DNA of 64,000 nucleotides, from positions 28,611-92,610 of the forward strand of contig DCJD01000012.1 of assembly GCA_002317215.1 (NCBI GenBank), written 5' to 3'. The position numbers and the translations under genes were made by a program. This document shows, one piece after another, positions 53,345 through 63,221 of this stretch. The first letter of the stretch is position 1; each line of letters starts with the position of its first letter. The notes under the pieces are model-generated. The model was not told where the DNA came from, ran no database searches, and was given only the letters and a program-made list of their open reading frames with translations. This DNA comes from Caryophanales bacterium UBA1709 (GTDB taxonomy: Bacteria; Bacillota_I; Bacilli_A; RFN20; UBA1709).

Positions 53345-54592
53345 ATGAAAATTAAAAATGTTCTTTTAACAAAATCTTATACTGGTTTCTACTTTGATGA
53401 TCAAAGAGCAATCAAAAAAGGTGCCGGTCATGATGGTTTCTTCTATACAGGAGAACCAGTAACACCAGGATTTAGCGGTGTTAGACAATCAGGTGAAGCT
53501 ATTTCTATTCAATTAGTATTAGAAAATGGCGAAGTTGGTTATGGAGATTGCGCAGCTGTTCAATACAGTGGTGCTGGAGGTAGAGACCCATTATTCTTAG
53601 CAGAAGACTTCATTCCATTCATTCAAGAAAACATCGTTCCAAAATTAATTGGTAGAGATGTTGATGAATTCAGACCTTTAGCAGAAGAATTCGACCATTT
53701 ATTAGTTGATGGTAAAAGATTACATACTGCTATTAGATATGGTTTAACTCAAGCAATCTTAAATGCTTGTGCTACATTCCATCATGTAACAATGGCTGAA
53801 ATTATCAGAAAAGAATACCATGTTGAAGGCAATCACTATGAACCAGTTCCAGTATTTGCTCAATCAGGTGATGACAGATACGATAACGTTGATAAGATGA
53901 TTATTAAAGAAGCAGATGTATTACCACATGCTTTAATTAATAACGTTGAAACTAAATTAGGCAAAAACGGTGAAATCTTATTAGAATACGTAAAATGGTT
54001 ACAAAACAGAATTGTTACTAAGAGAGTTCACGCTGACTATGCTCCAATCTTCCACATCGACGTATATGGAACTATGGGTTTAGCATTCAATAGAGATCAT
54101 GAAAAGATTGCAAACTACATTATGACTCTAGAAGAAGCTGCAAAACCATTTACTTTAAGAATTGAAGGACCAGTTGATTACGAAGAAAGAGAAGCAACAA
54201 TGCAAGGTCTAAAAGAAATCACAGCTCTTTTAAAAGCTAAAGGTTCAAAGGCTGAAATCGTTGCTGATGAATGGTGTAATACTTTAGAAGATATTAAATA
54301 CTTTGCAGATAACCACGCTGGTACAATGGCTCAAATCAAGACTCCAGACTTAGGTGGAGTTAACAATGTTGCTGAAGCAATTATTTATTGTAAAGAACAT
54401 GGTATGGGAGCATACTGTGGTGGAACTTGTAACGAAACTAACATTTCTGCACAAACTACTACAAACATTGGTATTGCATGTAGAGCAGCTCAAGTATTAG
54501 CAAAACCTGGTATGGGTGTTGATGAAGGTTACATGATCGTTAAAAACGAAATGAACAGAGTCATCGCTAGTGCTAACTCAAGAGAAAAATAA
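53345..54592 (+). CDS. mal: Methylaspartate ammonia-lyase
   Basis: A 415-residue enolase-superfamily enzyme that removes ammonia from 3-methylaspartate to give mesaconate. The catalytic Lys lies in MAQIKTPDLGGVNN (about 330), and metal ligands occur in FHIDVYGT (about 237), IEGPVDYE and VADEWCNT. Family-typical VQYSGAGGRDPLF (about 72) and CGGTCNETNIS (about 358) are present. Together with glutamate mutase it defines the methylaspartate pathway. Confidence 0.96.
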   Translation: MKIKNVLLTKSYTGFYFDDQRAIKKGAGHDGFFYTGEPVTPGFSGVRQSGEAISIQLVLENGEVGYGDCAAVQYSGAGGRDPLFLAEDFIPFIQENIVPKLIGRDVDEFRPLAEEFDHLLVDGKRLHTAIRYGLTQAILNACATFHHVTMAEIIRKEYHVEGNHYEPVPVFAQSGDDRYDNVDKMIIKEADVLPHALINNVETKLGKNGEILLEYVKWLQNRIVTKRVHADYAPIFHIDVYGTMGLAFNRDHEKIANYIMTLEEAAKPFTLRIEGPVDYEEREATMQGLKEITALLKAKGSKAEIVADEWCNTLEDIKYFADNHAGTMAQIKTPDLGGVNNVAEAIIYCKEHGMGAYCGGTCNETNISAQTTTNIGIACRAAQVLAKPGMGVDEGYMIVKNEMNRVIASANSREK

Positions 54593-54627
54593 TTTCTTAT
54601 ATATAACAATATAAAGGAGATAATTTG

Positions 54628-54879
54628 ATGAAGACTGCACAAGCTGGAAGTGTTGAAAGCAATGACTGTTTAGTTACAGTTTCAGAAGCAAGTGCTAATG
54701 AGATTGTAATTAGTAGTATTGTTGATGCGTTCTTCCATTCTCAAATTGAAAATGTCATCAAATCTACTCTAGAAGAACTTAGTATTAACAATGTTAAGGT
54801 TGAAATCATGGACAAGGGAGCTTTAGATTATACAATTAAAGCTCGCCTTGTAACAGCCTTAGAAAGAATGGGCAAATAA
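54628..54879 (+). CDS. citD: Citrate/citramalate lyase acyl-carrier (gamma) subunit
   Basis: An 83-residue carrier protein. AGSVES near the N-terminus (Ser-11) matches the site that receives the phosphoribosyl-dephospho-CoA group in CitD proteins, and DKGALDYTIKARLV is the conserved C-terminal block. ATG 54628 with AAGGAG 9 bases upstream is preferred to TTG 54625. Given the mutase and ammonia-lyase upstream, the complex probably cleaves citramalate rather than citrate. Confidence 0.92.
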   Translation: MKTAQAGSVESNDCLVTVSEASANEIVISSIVDAFFHSQIENVIKSTLEELSINNVKVEIMDKGALDYTIKARLVTALERMGK

Positions 54880-54880
54880 C

Positions 54881-55738
54881 ATGAGAAGATCAACTTTATT
54901 TATTCCTGGAAATAATCCTGCAATGCTTCAAAATGCTGATGTATTTGGAGCAGACGCAGTTATTTTCGACTTAGAGGATGCTGTTAATATTACTGAAAAA
55001 GATAATGCTAGAAATTTAATTCATTATTATTTAGCAACACATTCTAATCTTCCAATGGAAGTAGTTGTTAGAATTAATGGATTAGATACAACGTTTTATC
55101 AAAAAGATCTTGAGGCTATTGTTAGCGATAATATTGATACTATTATGCTTCCAAAAGCTAGAGTAGAATATCTAGTTAAATTAGATGAAATATTAACTAG
55201 ATTAGAAAAAGAAAGAAAACTTACAAAAAAGATTAAAGTTTTACCAATTGTTGAACTTGCAATTAGTGTACTTGAAGTAAATGAAGTAGTTAAATGTCCT
55301 AGAGTTGATGGCGTCTTACTTGGCGCTGAAGACTTAAGTAGTGATATGGAAGTTACTCGTACAAAAGAAGGCAAAGAAATTCAATATGCAAGAAGTGCTG
55401 TAGCAATGGCATGTAAAGCATATCAACTTGACGCAATTGATACACCATTTACAGATGTTAATGATCCAGAAGGATTATGTAAAGATTGTGGCAACGCTAT
55501 TAGTTATGGTATGAATGCTAAAGCAGCAATTCATCCTAACCAATTAGATACAATTAATGAATTATTCTTACCTACTGAAAAATTAATTACTTGGGCATTA
55601 AGAGTTGAAAAAGCAACTGCAGAATATGCTGCAAAAGGAATTGGTGTATTTAGTCTAGATGGTAAGATGATTGATAAGCCTGTTATGGAAAGGGCCAACA
55701 AAATTCTTGTTAAAGCAAGAAAGTTTGGAGCTATTTAG
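54881..55738 (+). CDS. citE: Citrate/citramalate lyase beta subunit
   Basis: A 285-residue HpcH/HpaI-type lyase that cleaves the acyl-carrier thioester to release the oxo-acid (pyruvate from citramalate, oxaloacetate from citrate). It opens RRSTLFIPGNNPAMLQNA, with metal and substrate residues in DLEDAV (about 31), VRINGLDT (about 66) and LGAEDLSSDM (about 147). It follows citD after one base. Confidence 0.94.
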   Translation: MRRSTLFIPGNNPAMLQNADVFGADAVIFDLEDAVNITEKDNARNLIHYYLATHSNLPMEVVVRINGLDTTFYQKDLEAIVSDNIDTIMLPKARVEYLVKLDEILTRLEKERKLTKKIKVLPIVELAISVLEVNEVVKCPRVDGVLLGAEDLSSDMEVTRTKEGKEIQYARSAVAMACKAYQLDAIDTPFTDVNDPEGLCKDCGNAISYGMNAKAAIHPNQLDTINELFLPTEKLITWALRVEKATAEYAAKGIGVFSLDGKMIDKPVMERANKILVKARKFGAI

Positions 55739-55747
55739 GTGATTAAT

Positions 55748-57247
55748 ATGAATAAAAATGAATTTGTAAATACATTACCTAAATTTTCTGGGGCTAATGA
55801 ATACAAGAAAGTAGAAAGAAAGTTAGTTAACAAGAAAGCAACTTCTTCTACTGTTAAATTCTTAAAATCAATGCCAGAAGCATTTGATGAATTAAAGATT
55901 AGTGATGGAATGACTTTATCTTTCCATCATCACTTAAGAAATGGCGACTATGTTCAAAACATGGTCAGTGAAGAAATTCTTAAAAGAGATATAAAAGATT
56001 TACATTATGCACCATCTTCAATATTCCCAACTAATGAGATTTTATGCAAGTTAATTGAGAATGAAAATGTAACTACAATTGATACTAATTATTTAAATGG
56101 TCCAGTTGCAGTTACTATTGGTGAAGGAAAATTAAAAAATCTATTATATTTAAATACTCATGGTGGTAGACCTAGAAAAATTGAATCTGGTGAACTACCT
56201 ATTGATGTTGCTTTTATCGCTTGCCCAACTGTTGATAAAAACGGTAATGGATATGGTGGTAAAGGAAATGCAGCATGCGGATCTCTTGGCTATGCCCATA
56301 GCGATCTAGAATATGCTAAAAAAGTCGTTCTAGTTACAGATAATCTAGTTGATAAATTAGACAGAGTTGAACTAGATGGCAAATATGTTGATTATGTTTT
56401 AGTTGTTGATAGCATTGGTGATGCTAATGGTATCGTAAGTGGTACCACTAAAATCACTCGTGATCCTGTTGGGTTAAAGATTGCTAGAAATACTGCTAAA
56501 CTAATCGATGAATTAGGCCTTGTTAAAGATGGCATGAGTATGCAAACAGGTGCTGGTGGTACTAGTCTTGCTGTTGCTGCTTGTGTTAAGGATTATATGA
56601 TTAAAAAAGGCGTCAAAGGAAGCTTTGCAAGTGGAGGAATTACTAGTTATTTCGTCGATATGCAAAAAGCGGGATTATTTGATGAATTAAAAGATGTTCA
56701 ATGTTTCGATATTGGAGCAGTTGAATCATATAATACTAACCCATCCCATCATGGCATGAGTGGATCAAAATATGGTAACCCTTATGATGATCCAGTTGTA
56801 GATTACCTAGATTTTGTTATTCTAGGTGCTACTGAAATTGACAAAGATTTCAATGTCAATGTTGCAACTGACTCTTATGGAAAAATAATGGGAGGAAGTG
56901 GAGGACATAGTGATACAGCACATGGTGCAAAAGTATCTATTATTACCACTAACTTAATTAAGTCAAGACTTCCTATTATTAAAGAACATGTCACAACAAT
57001 AACTACTCCTGGAGAAGATATTGATGTGTTAGTTACTGAAAGAGGAATTGCAATTAATCCTAAGAGAGTTGATCTTTTAGAAAAATTGAAAGATAGTAAA
57101 TTACCATTAAAAACAATTGATGAGTTATATGATTTAGCTTTATCAATTACTGGTGTTCCAAACACCCTACCTACTCATAACGATGTAGTTGGTGTTGTTC
57201 AATACCGTGATGGTACTATTATCGATAAACTATATAAGATTTATTAG
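55748..57247 (+). CDS. citF: Citrate/citramalate lyase alpha subunit (acyl-carrier transferase)
   Basis: A 499-residue CoA-transferase-like subunit that exchanges acetyl for the citrate or citramalyl group on CitD. Conserved blocks include ISDGMTLSFHHHLRNGDYV (about 52), GKGNAACGSLGYAH, MQTGAGGTSLAVAA, and IMGGSGGHSDTAHGAK (about 377). ATG 55748 with AGGTGA is preferred to the GTG at 55739. Confidence 0.95.
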   Translation: MNKNEFVNTLPKFSGANEYKKVERKLVNKKATSSTVKFLKSMPEAFDELKISDGMTLSFHHHLRNGDYVQNMVSEEILKRDIKDLHYAPSSIFPTNEILCKLIENENVTTIDTNYLNGPVAVTIGEGKLKNLLYLNTHGGRPRKIESGELPIDVAFIACPTVDKNGNGYGGKGNAACGSLGYAHSDLEYAKKVVLVTDNLVDKLDRVELDGKYVDYVLVVDSIGDANGIVSGTTKITRDPVGLKIARNTAKLIDELGLVKDGMSMQTGAGGTSLAVAACVKDYMIKKGVKGSFASGGITSYFVDMQKAGLFDELKDVQCFDIGAVESYNTNPSHHGMSGSKYGNPYDDPVVDYLDFVILGATEIDKDFNVNVATDSYGKIMGGSGGHSDTAHGAKVSIITTNLIKSRLPIIKEHVTTITTPGEDIDVLVTERGIAINPKRVDLLEKLKDSKLPLKTIDELYDLALSITGVPNTLPTHNDVVGVVQYRDGTIIDKLYKIY

Positions 57248-57257
57248 AAAGGGAATT

Positions 57258-58265
57258 ATGATTGAATGTAAACAAGCAATCTTAGATAAAGAAATTAGTT
57301 TAGTAAAAGAATTTCTTGCTAAACATGATTTAAGTTTAGAAGATGATTGTGATGTTACATTATTTCTAACTGATTCTGATAAGATTATTGGAACAATTTC
57401 AAAATCTAAATCTGTTATTAAGTGTGTTGCTATTGATCCTAGTTATCAAGGCGAAGATTTAATGGCCACACTTATTAATAAGATTATTGAGAAAGCTAAC
57501 GAAGAAAAGATTTATTCCTATCAAGTATATACAAAACTTAAATACAAAAGACAATTTGAGTCATTAGGATTCAAAGAACTTGTTGAAAGTAAGGATGCGA
57601 TATATTTAGAAAAAGGAAATACCTCAATATATGACACTTTAAAACAGATGCGTCAAATTATTGAGAATAATCTTGGTAGTATTGATGAAAGTAGTGATAT
57701 TGGATGTATTACGATGAATGCTAATCCATTTACTCTAGGTCATCAATATTTAGTTGAAACAGCTGCTAAAAATCATGATTATCTTATCATCTTTGTGGTA
57801 AGTGAAGATAAAAGTGAATTTAGTTATCAAGAAAGAGCAAGTATGGTCTATCTTGGTACTAGTAGATTTAAAAATGTAGTTATTGTTCCAAGTTCAATTT
57901 ATATGGTTAGTAGTTTCACTTTCCCTACCTATTTCATTCATGATAATAGTTTAAGAAACAAAAATGCAGCTACTTTAGATGCCTTAATGTTTAAAAATTA
58001 TTTTATGAAAGAATTATTCATTAAGAAAAGATATGTTGGTAGTGAAACTAAAGATTATATGGTGGAATATAACTCAACATTAAAAGATATATTAAAAGAT
58101 TCTTTAGTTGAGATAGAAAGAAACCAAATAGATAACACTATAGTTAGTGCTTCAAAAGTTCGTGAATTATTAAAAGAACATAAAATAGAAGAAGCGCTTA
58201 ATTATATACCAATGGAGTCTAAAACAATATTAAGACTTCTAGCAAATAAGATATATGGATGTTAA
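57258..58265 (+). CDS. citC: [Citrate (pro-3S)-lyase] ligase
   Basis: A 335-residue enzyme that acetylates the CitD prosthetic group using ATP and acetate, switching the lyase on. The N-terminal half is a GNAT-like fold (VAIDPSYQGEDLMATLINKI, about 60), and the C-terminal half a nucleotidyltransferase with the HxGH-like GCITMNANPFTLGHQYLVE (about 153). ATG 57258 with AAAGGG is used; an in-frame upstream start would lie within citF. It overlaps the next gene by 11 bases. Confidence 0.92.
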   Translation: MIECKQAILDKEISLVKEFLAKHDLSLEDDCDVTLFLTDSDKIIGTISKSKSVIKCVAIDPSYQGEDLMATLINKIIEKANEEKIYSYQVYTKLKYKRQFESLGFKELVESKDAIYLEKGNTSIYDTLKQMRQIIENNLGSIDESSDIGCITMNANPFTLGHQYLVETAAKNHDYLIIFVVSEDKSEFSYQERASMVYLGTSRFKNVVIVPSSIYMVSSFTFPTYFIHDNSLRNKNAATLDALMFKNYFMKELFIKKRYVGSETKDYMVEYNSTLKDILKDSLVEIERNQIDNTIVSASKVRELLKEHKIEEALNYIPMESKTILRLLANKIYGC

Positions 58266-59463
58266 TAAGATATTGGAAGATAGAGAGATTAAGGCTAAAC
58301 AAATTGATCAATATATTAAAGATTATCAAGTTGTTAGCTTAAAATCTAATATTCCAGGTCCTTGTAAAAATCTCTATATGTCTTACATCTTAATTAACAT
58401 ATATAACAATATGTATATTAAGAAATTAAATCCCATTAAAACTATTTATATTGATAGTTATGATGGTCCTTACTTCTTATATCTATTTGATAAAAAAGAA
58501 GTATTGAAAGATAAACTTATCGAGATCGAGACTAATACTTATCTTGGTAGATTTATTGATTTAGATTGTTTCTATGAATCAAATATCAGCTTGCATAGAA
58601 ATAATCCTCGTAAATGCTTTATTTGCAATAAGGATGCCTTTGTCTGCAATAGAGAAAATAATCATAGTCTAGATGAAAAACTAAGTTTTATTGAAGATCA
58701 TTTAAGAAATTATCTTATTGATAATATTAGTGCACTAATAAAATCTTCTAGTAAAGAAGAATTGGATCTAACAATTAAATTTGGTTTAGTAAGTCCTTTA
58801 ACTAGCGGTAGCCATAAGGATATGGATTATATGCTAATGAAAAATAGCATTGATACTATTACTCCTTATCTAACTAATATGTTTATTGAAGGCTATGATT
58901 ATAAAGATTCTAATCTAACTATTTTATTTAATAGCGTAAGAAAGATTGGAATTAAGGCTGATGAAGCAATGTTTAAACAAACAAATAATATTAATACTTA
59001 TCAAGGATTAATATTTAATCTAGGATTAGTAGTTACTTCTCTTGGATATTGTTTAAAACATAACCTTAAATATTTAGATATATTCGAAGTATCTAAGAAA
59101 ATGGTTGAAAGCTTAGCGGTAAATAAAGGAGCCATTAACGAGGCAAGAAATGGCTATATAAATGTTATTAATATCATTAATAATTATTCTTTAGATAATG
59201 ATACTAATAAAAGATTTGCCTTAATGGATTTGATTATTAATGTTGAAGATACTATCTTTTCTAAAAGATGTCCTTCCCTTGAATCTAGAATAATATTAAA
59301 AGATAGATTCAAGGAAGCACTATTTAGTAAAGATAATCGATTAATAAATCAGATAAATGAGTACTGTGAGAAAAATAATTACAGTTTTGGTGGATGTGCT
59401 GATTTGTTAATTGTTGCAATATTCGTCAAAAGAATTTCTTATCTATTCAATATTAATAAATAA
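58255..59463 (+). CDS. citXG: CitX-CitG fusion, makes and attaches the lyase prosthetic group
   Basis: A 402-residue two-domain protein. The N-terminal CitX-like part (about 1-150) has GRFIDLDCF and the Cys-rich NPRKCFICNKDAFVCNRENN, and transfers the group to CitD. The C-terminal CitG-like part (about 160-400) has GSHKDMDYMLM and DEAMFKQTNNINTYQG, and makes the triphosphoribosyl-dephospho-CoA precursor. Fused forms are known in several lactic acid bacteria. The CitG motif carries NNINTYQG where TGGVNTHKG is usual. It is translationally coupled to citC. Confidence 0.88.
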   Translation: MDVNKILEDREIKAKQIDQYIKDYQVVSLKSNIPGPCKNLYMSYILINIYNNMYIKKLNPIKTIYIDSYDGPYFLYLFDKKEVLKDKLIEIETNTYLGRFIDLDCFYESNISLHRNNPRKCFICNKDAFVCNRENNHSLDEKLSFIEDHLRNYLIDNISALIKSSSKEELDLTIKFGLVSPLTSGSHKDMDYMLMKNSIDTITPYLTNMFIEGYDYKDSNLTILFNSVRKIGIKADEAMFKQTNNINTYQGLIFNLGLVVTSLGYCLKHNLKYLDIFEVSKKMVESLAVNKGAINEARNGYINVINIINNYSLDNDTNKRFALMDLIINVEDTIFSKRCPSLESRIILKDRFKEALFSKDNRLINQINEYCEKNNYSFGGCADLLIVAIFVKRISYLFNINK

Positions 59464-59490
59464 GCTGATTATGAAAGGAGTAAATATAAT

Positions 59491-61632
59491 ATGAAGTTAA
59501 ACAAATTAAGTTCACTATTAGTTTTAACAGCTGTTGGTGTTTTAGCAACTCAATTAACTAGTTGTAAGAAAGACCAAGAAGAATCAAAACCTACATATGC
59601 TTATGATGATTTAACAGTAAGAGCATGCGATGGCGAAAATGGTGTTGTTGCTGCGGCTAACCCATATGCTGCTAACGCTGGTCTTGATGTATTAAAAGCT
59701 GGTGGTAATGCATTCGATGCTGCTGTTGCAACTAGTTTTGCTTTAGGTGTTTGTGAACCTCATTGTAGTAGCATTGGTGGTGGAGGAATCTTAGTTGGTT
59801 GGGATGCAACAAAACAAGAATTCGTCTCATATAACTTTAGAGAATTCGTTCCAGAATTAGGTAAAGCTGATGTATATGCTAAAAATGGTGATTCACTTGC
59901 TACAAGATATAGTACTGTAAAAGCAGTTGACTATAATGAACTTGAAGATGAAGTAAGAAGTATTGGTGTTCCTACTCAAGTAGCATCATTACTAACAATT
60001 TTAGATGAACGTGGTAATTTTAAAAACACTCAATCAGGAAGAGAGAGTGTTATTGGACCTGCTAGAAACTTAGCAAAAAATGGTTTTAAAGTTACTGCTG
60101 AATTAAAGAGTGCTATCGATGGAGAACCATGCTGGCAAGAAAGTAGAGAACAAAGAAAAATCTTTGGTCAAGATGGAACTAGAATGCCAATTGGTCTAGG
60201 CGAAACCATGAAAAATGAAGCACTAGCAAATGTTTATGGAAAAATTATCGATCAAGGTAAAGATGGTTTCTATAAAGGCGAAATTGCTAATAAAATATTA
60301 GCAGCTGCTGGTGTTAACTCAGCTGAGAATAGCTTTGGAAATAAAGGCTTAATCACTCAAGCTGACTTAGATTATGCTGTTGAAAATTATCCTCTAGAAT
60401 GTGCTCCAACAACTGGAACATATAAAGGATATGATATTGTAAGTAGTGCACCTCCATCAAGTGGTGGAATTATCTTAGTTGAAGCATTAAATATGCTTGA
60501 AGCATATTGCGATACATATGGAGAATTAACTGATTTAGGTCATAACACTCCAGAATACATTAACTTAATGTCAACAGTTACTCAACTTGCTTATGGTGAT
60601 AAGCAAAAATGGATTGGCGATGACAAATTCGTTGATGTTCCTAAAAAAGGTTTAGTAAATAAAACTTATGCACAAAATAGATTCTTAGAAAACTATACTG
60701 AAGGAAGCCAATATAATGGCAAATATTCTCAAAAAGTAAGCAAAGGAGATCCTGGTGCAGTTACTCAAAAAGATCCAGGAGATGCAAATAAAGAATTAAT
60801 TTGTTCTGCAACTGGTGGTAAAGTTAATGGTCAAAACTTTGGTAGAGCTGACTGGTATGACCCAGATTTCTCAACTAAACCAAGTACTTTAAGACTAAAT
60901 GCTGAAATCACTGATAATGATGAACACTATTCAACTACATCATTCAGTTGTGCTGATAAATACGGTAACGTTGTTACTATTACTCAAACTATTAACCACT
61001 TCTTTGGCGCTCATATTATGCCAGAGGGATGTGGATTCTATTTAAATAACCAATTAAGTAGTTTCGGTATTACTCCAGGAAGAGCAAGTTATATCGAACC
61101 TTATAAAAACCCAACTAGCCACATTATGCCAACTATTATTTTAAAAGATGGTAAAGCTGTTGCTACTCTTGGAAGTCCTGGTTCAATGAGACTTGTTACT
61201 GCTGTATTTGAAACTGTTGTTAACTTATTAGAATGGGATTTTGATGAAAAGACTCAAACTTGGAACCCACGTGAAATTGCTGCTGATGGCGATGTAAATA
61301 TGCAAGCATCTATTGAAGGTGCAAGAGCATATTCATATTGTGTTTCTACATCAAGTGATAACGGAGCTGGAGATAATGTTGGTGATGAAGATCATAAACC
61401 TCTATATCTAGAAGTATCAGTTGAAGGTGAAAGAAGCGGTACCATCGTTAAGAAATCTGATATTACTGAAGAAACTGCAAGAATATTAGCTGAAGATTAT
61501 GGATATGCTGTAAATAGATATGATGGCAGAAACTTATTCTTTGGTGGTGTACAAGGCATTACATTTGACTCAAGAGGTAGAATGCATGGTGGTGCTGACG
61601 TTAGAAGAGATGGAAAGGCTCTAGGATATTAA
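59491..61632 (+). CDS. ggt: Gamma-glutamyltransferase lipoprotein
   Basis: A 713-residue Ntn-type enzyme with a signal peptide and lipobox LTSC (Cys about 25), so it is anchored outside the membrane. It hydrolyses or transfers gamma-glutamyl groups (glutathione, gamma-Glu peptides). The large-subunit blocks NPYAANAGLDVLKAGGNAFDA (split here) and SSIGGGGILVGWD precede the self-cleavage site before Thr-482 in YSTTSFSCADKYGN. GSPGSMRLVTAVFE holds the oxyanion region. At 713 residues it is over 100 longer than E. coli GGT, with extra sequence around 395-470 and at the C-terminus. It sits in the glutamate operon. Confidence 0.92.
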   Translation: MKLNKLSSLLVLTAVGVLATQLTSCKKDQEESKPTYAYDDLTVRACDGENGVVAAANPYAANAGLDVLKAGGNAFDAAVATSFALGVCEPHCSSIGGGGILVGWDATKQEFVSYNFREFVPELGKADVYAKNGDSLATRYSTVKAVDYNELEDEVRSIGVPTQVASLLTILDERGNFKNTQSGRESVIGPARNLAKNGFKVTAELKSAIDGEPCWQESREQRKIFGQDGTRMPIGLGETMKNEALANVYGKIIDQGKDGFYKGEIANKILAAAGVNSAENSFGNKGLITQADLDYAVENYPLECAPTTGTYKGYDIVSSAPPSSGGIILVEALNMLEAYCDTYGELTDLGHNTPEYINLMSTVTQLAYGDKQKWIGDDKFVDVPKKGLVNKTYAQNRFLENYTEGSQYNGKYSQKVSKGDPGAVTQKDPGDANKELICSATGGKVNGQNFGRADWYDPDFSTKPSTLRLNAEITDNDEHYSTTSFSCADKYGNVVTITQTINHFFGAHIMPEGCGFYLNNQLSSFGITPGRASYIEPYKNPTSHIMPTIILKDGKAVATLGSPGSMRLVTAVFETVVNLLEWDFDEKTQTWNPREIAADGDVNMQASIEGARAYSYCVSTSSDNGAGDNVGDEDHKPLYLEVSVEGERSGTIVKKSDITEETARILAEDYGYAVNRYDGRNLFFGGVQGITFDSRGRMHGGADVRRDGKALGY

Positions 61633-61635
61633 TAA

Positions 61636-63210
61636 ATGATTACACTTGATATTATTACTCTAGTAGCAATGTTAGCTACATTCATCGTATTATTAGTAAA
61701 ATTTAAAACACCTAGTGGCATTGCTTTAATGGCTGCTAGCGTTGTTGGTTTAGCTGTTGGATGCTTAATCCATATTAAAGATGGTTTACCATTTGATCCT
61801 AGATATTTAATTGAAGGCGGATTTGGATATATTGATAATTTACTTGTTATCCTATGCGCAATGATATTAATTAAAGGATTAGAACATAATGGTGGACTTG
61901 ATTATATTACAGTTACTTTAGTTAGAGCTTTTAAAAAGTTCCCTACTGTATTGTTATTAGTATTTATGGCATTACTACTATTACCTGGTATGGTAACTGG
62001 TAGTAGTACTGCTGCTGTTGTAAGTATTGGTATTATTATTCTTCCTGTTTTAATTAAAATGGGTATGCCAAAAGCAAAAGCAGCGGCCTTTGTTGGATTT
62101 GGTGCAATCTTAGGTATGGTTGCTCCTCCTATCAATATTCCAGTTATGGTTATTTGTGACGTTGTTGACTTAGCCTATTCTGGATTTGATGGACCATTAT
62201 TATTACTTACTGTTCCAATGGCTATCATTGGTACAATGTTCTTCTCTAGAGATGTCGATCTTAAGAAAGTTTTAAAGAAAGATAATAGAGAAATAAACTT
62301 TATTGAAAATATTATTATTTCAGCTTTATTTGTTATTGGTGCAATTGCATTTGTATTACTATATGTAAACAAAATTGGTGTTGCTAAAGAAACAAATTTA
62401 GTTGGATTAAATAAGGATAACTTCTTAAGACCATATAAATGCTACATGATTTATATGTTTATCGCTGCTGCTATTGGTATAGCAATTACATGGTTATTTA
62501 AACCATATTCACATCAATTAAAGATTGAAGAAATCAAAGAAACAATGAACTTCAATATCTATAATGAAGTAAATTGGACTTGTATTATTCCTTTAATTGT
62601 TATTGTTGTATTATTTGCTTTCCAATCAATTTTCCCAAAACAAGTTGGAAAACTAGGAACCCCATTACTATTTGTCCTTGCAGCTATTCCTACAGCATTT
62701 ACTGGTAAAAAATGTAATCCAGTTAAGATATTTGATGAAGCTGTTGAAAGAAGCTTAGGTGTCTTTGGATTATTAATGGGTGTTGGTATGTTTGTTGAAA
62801 TATTAACAGTTACTGGTGCTAGAGGCTTAATTGTTGCTAACATCTTAACTATCTTAACTATTTCTACAATATTATTATTTATTGCTATGGGTGGAAGCTT
62901 ATCAATATTTGGTGGTATTTCTAGCTTCGCTAGTGCATCTGTATTTGGTGGACCATTCGTTATGGCAATGGGTAACTATAGTTATATTATTGTTGCTTCA
63001 GCATGTAGCTTAATTGCTTCTCTTGGTGAATTCTTACCACCTACTGCGATGAGTAGTAGACTTGCAACAAAGAATGTAAATGATATTAAAGATGCTAAAG
63101 AAGAAGATTTAAGTTTTAGTGCAACAACTAAATCAGCTATCTTCCCATTAGCATTAACATTAGTTTGGGCTATATTATTCGTAATTAGTTCACAAACTAA
63201 ACTTAAATAG
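61636..63210 (+). CDS. DctM-like (ion-transporter superfamily) permease
   Basis: A 524-residue protein with about 12 membrane helices in two inverted halves. GSSTAAVVSIGIIILPVLIK with GAILGMVAPPINIPVM (about 120-175), and the later ASLGEFLPPTAMSSRL (about 460), place the helix-breaking PP motifs where TRAP large subunits (DctM) and relatives have them. By operon context it likely imports glutamate or a glutamate-containing product. No solute-binding protein is seen in the window. Only three bases separate it from ggt; the 50-residue partner follows. Confidence 0.75.
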   Translation: MITLDIITLVAMLATFIVLLVKFKTPSGIALMAASVVGLAVGCLIHIKDGLPFDPRYLIEGGFGYIDNLLVILCAMILIKGLEHNGGLDYITVTLVRAFKKFPTVLLLVFMALLLLPGMVTGSSTAAVVSIGIIILPVLIKMGMPKAKAAAFVGFGAILGMVAPPINIPVMVICDVVDLAYSGFDGPLLLLTVPMAIIGTMFFSRDVDLKKVLKKDNREINFIENIIISALFVIGAIAFVLLYVNKIGVAKETNLVGLNKDNFLRPYKCYMIYMFIAAAIGIAITWLFKPYSHQLKIEEIKETMNFNIYNEVNWTCIIPLIVIVVLFAFQSIFPKQVGKLGTPLLFVLAAIPTAFTGKKCNPVKIFDEAVERSLGVFGLLMGVGMFVEILTVTGARGLIVANILTILTISTILLFIAMGGSLSIFGGISSFASASVFGGPFVMAMGNYSYIIVASACSLIASLGEFLPPTAMSSRLATKNVNDIKDAKEEDLSFSATTKSAIFPLALTLVWAILFVISSQTKLK

Positions 63211-63221
63211 GAGGTAAATAT

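Noticed and set aside
54628..59463. Citrate fermentation operon
   Set aside because: The lyase genes are of the citrate-lyase family, but glutamate mutase and methylaspartate ammonia-lyase directly upstream and no citrate carrier make citramalate the more likely substrate.
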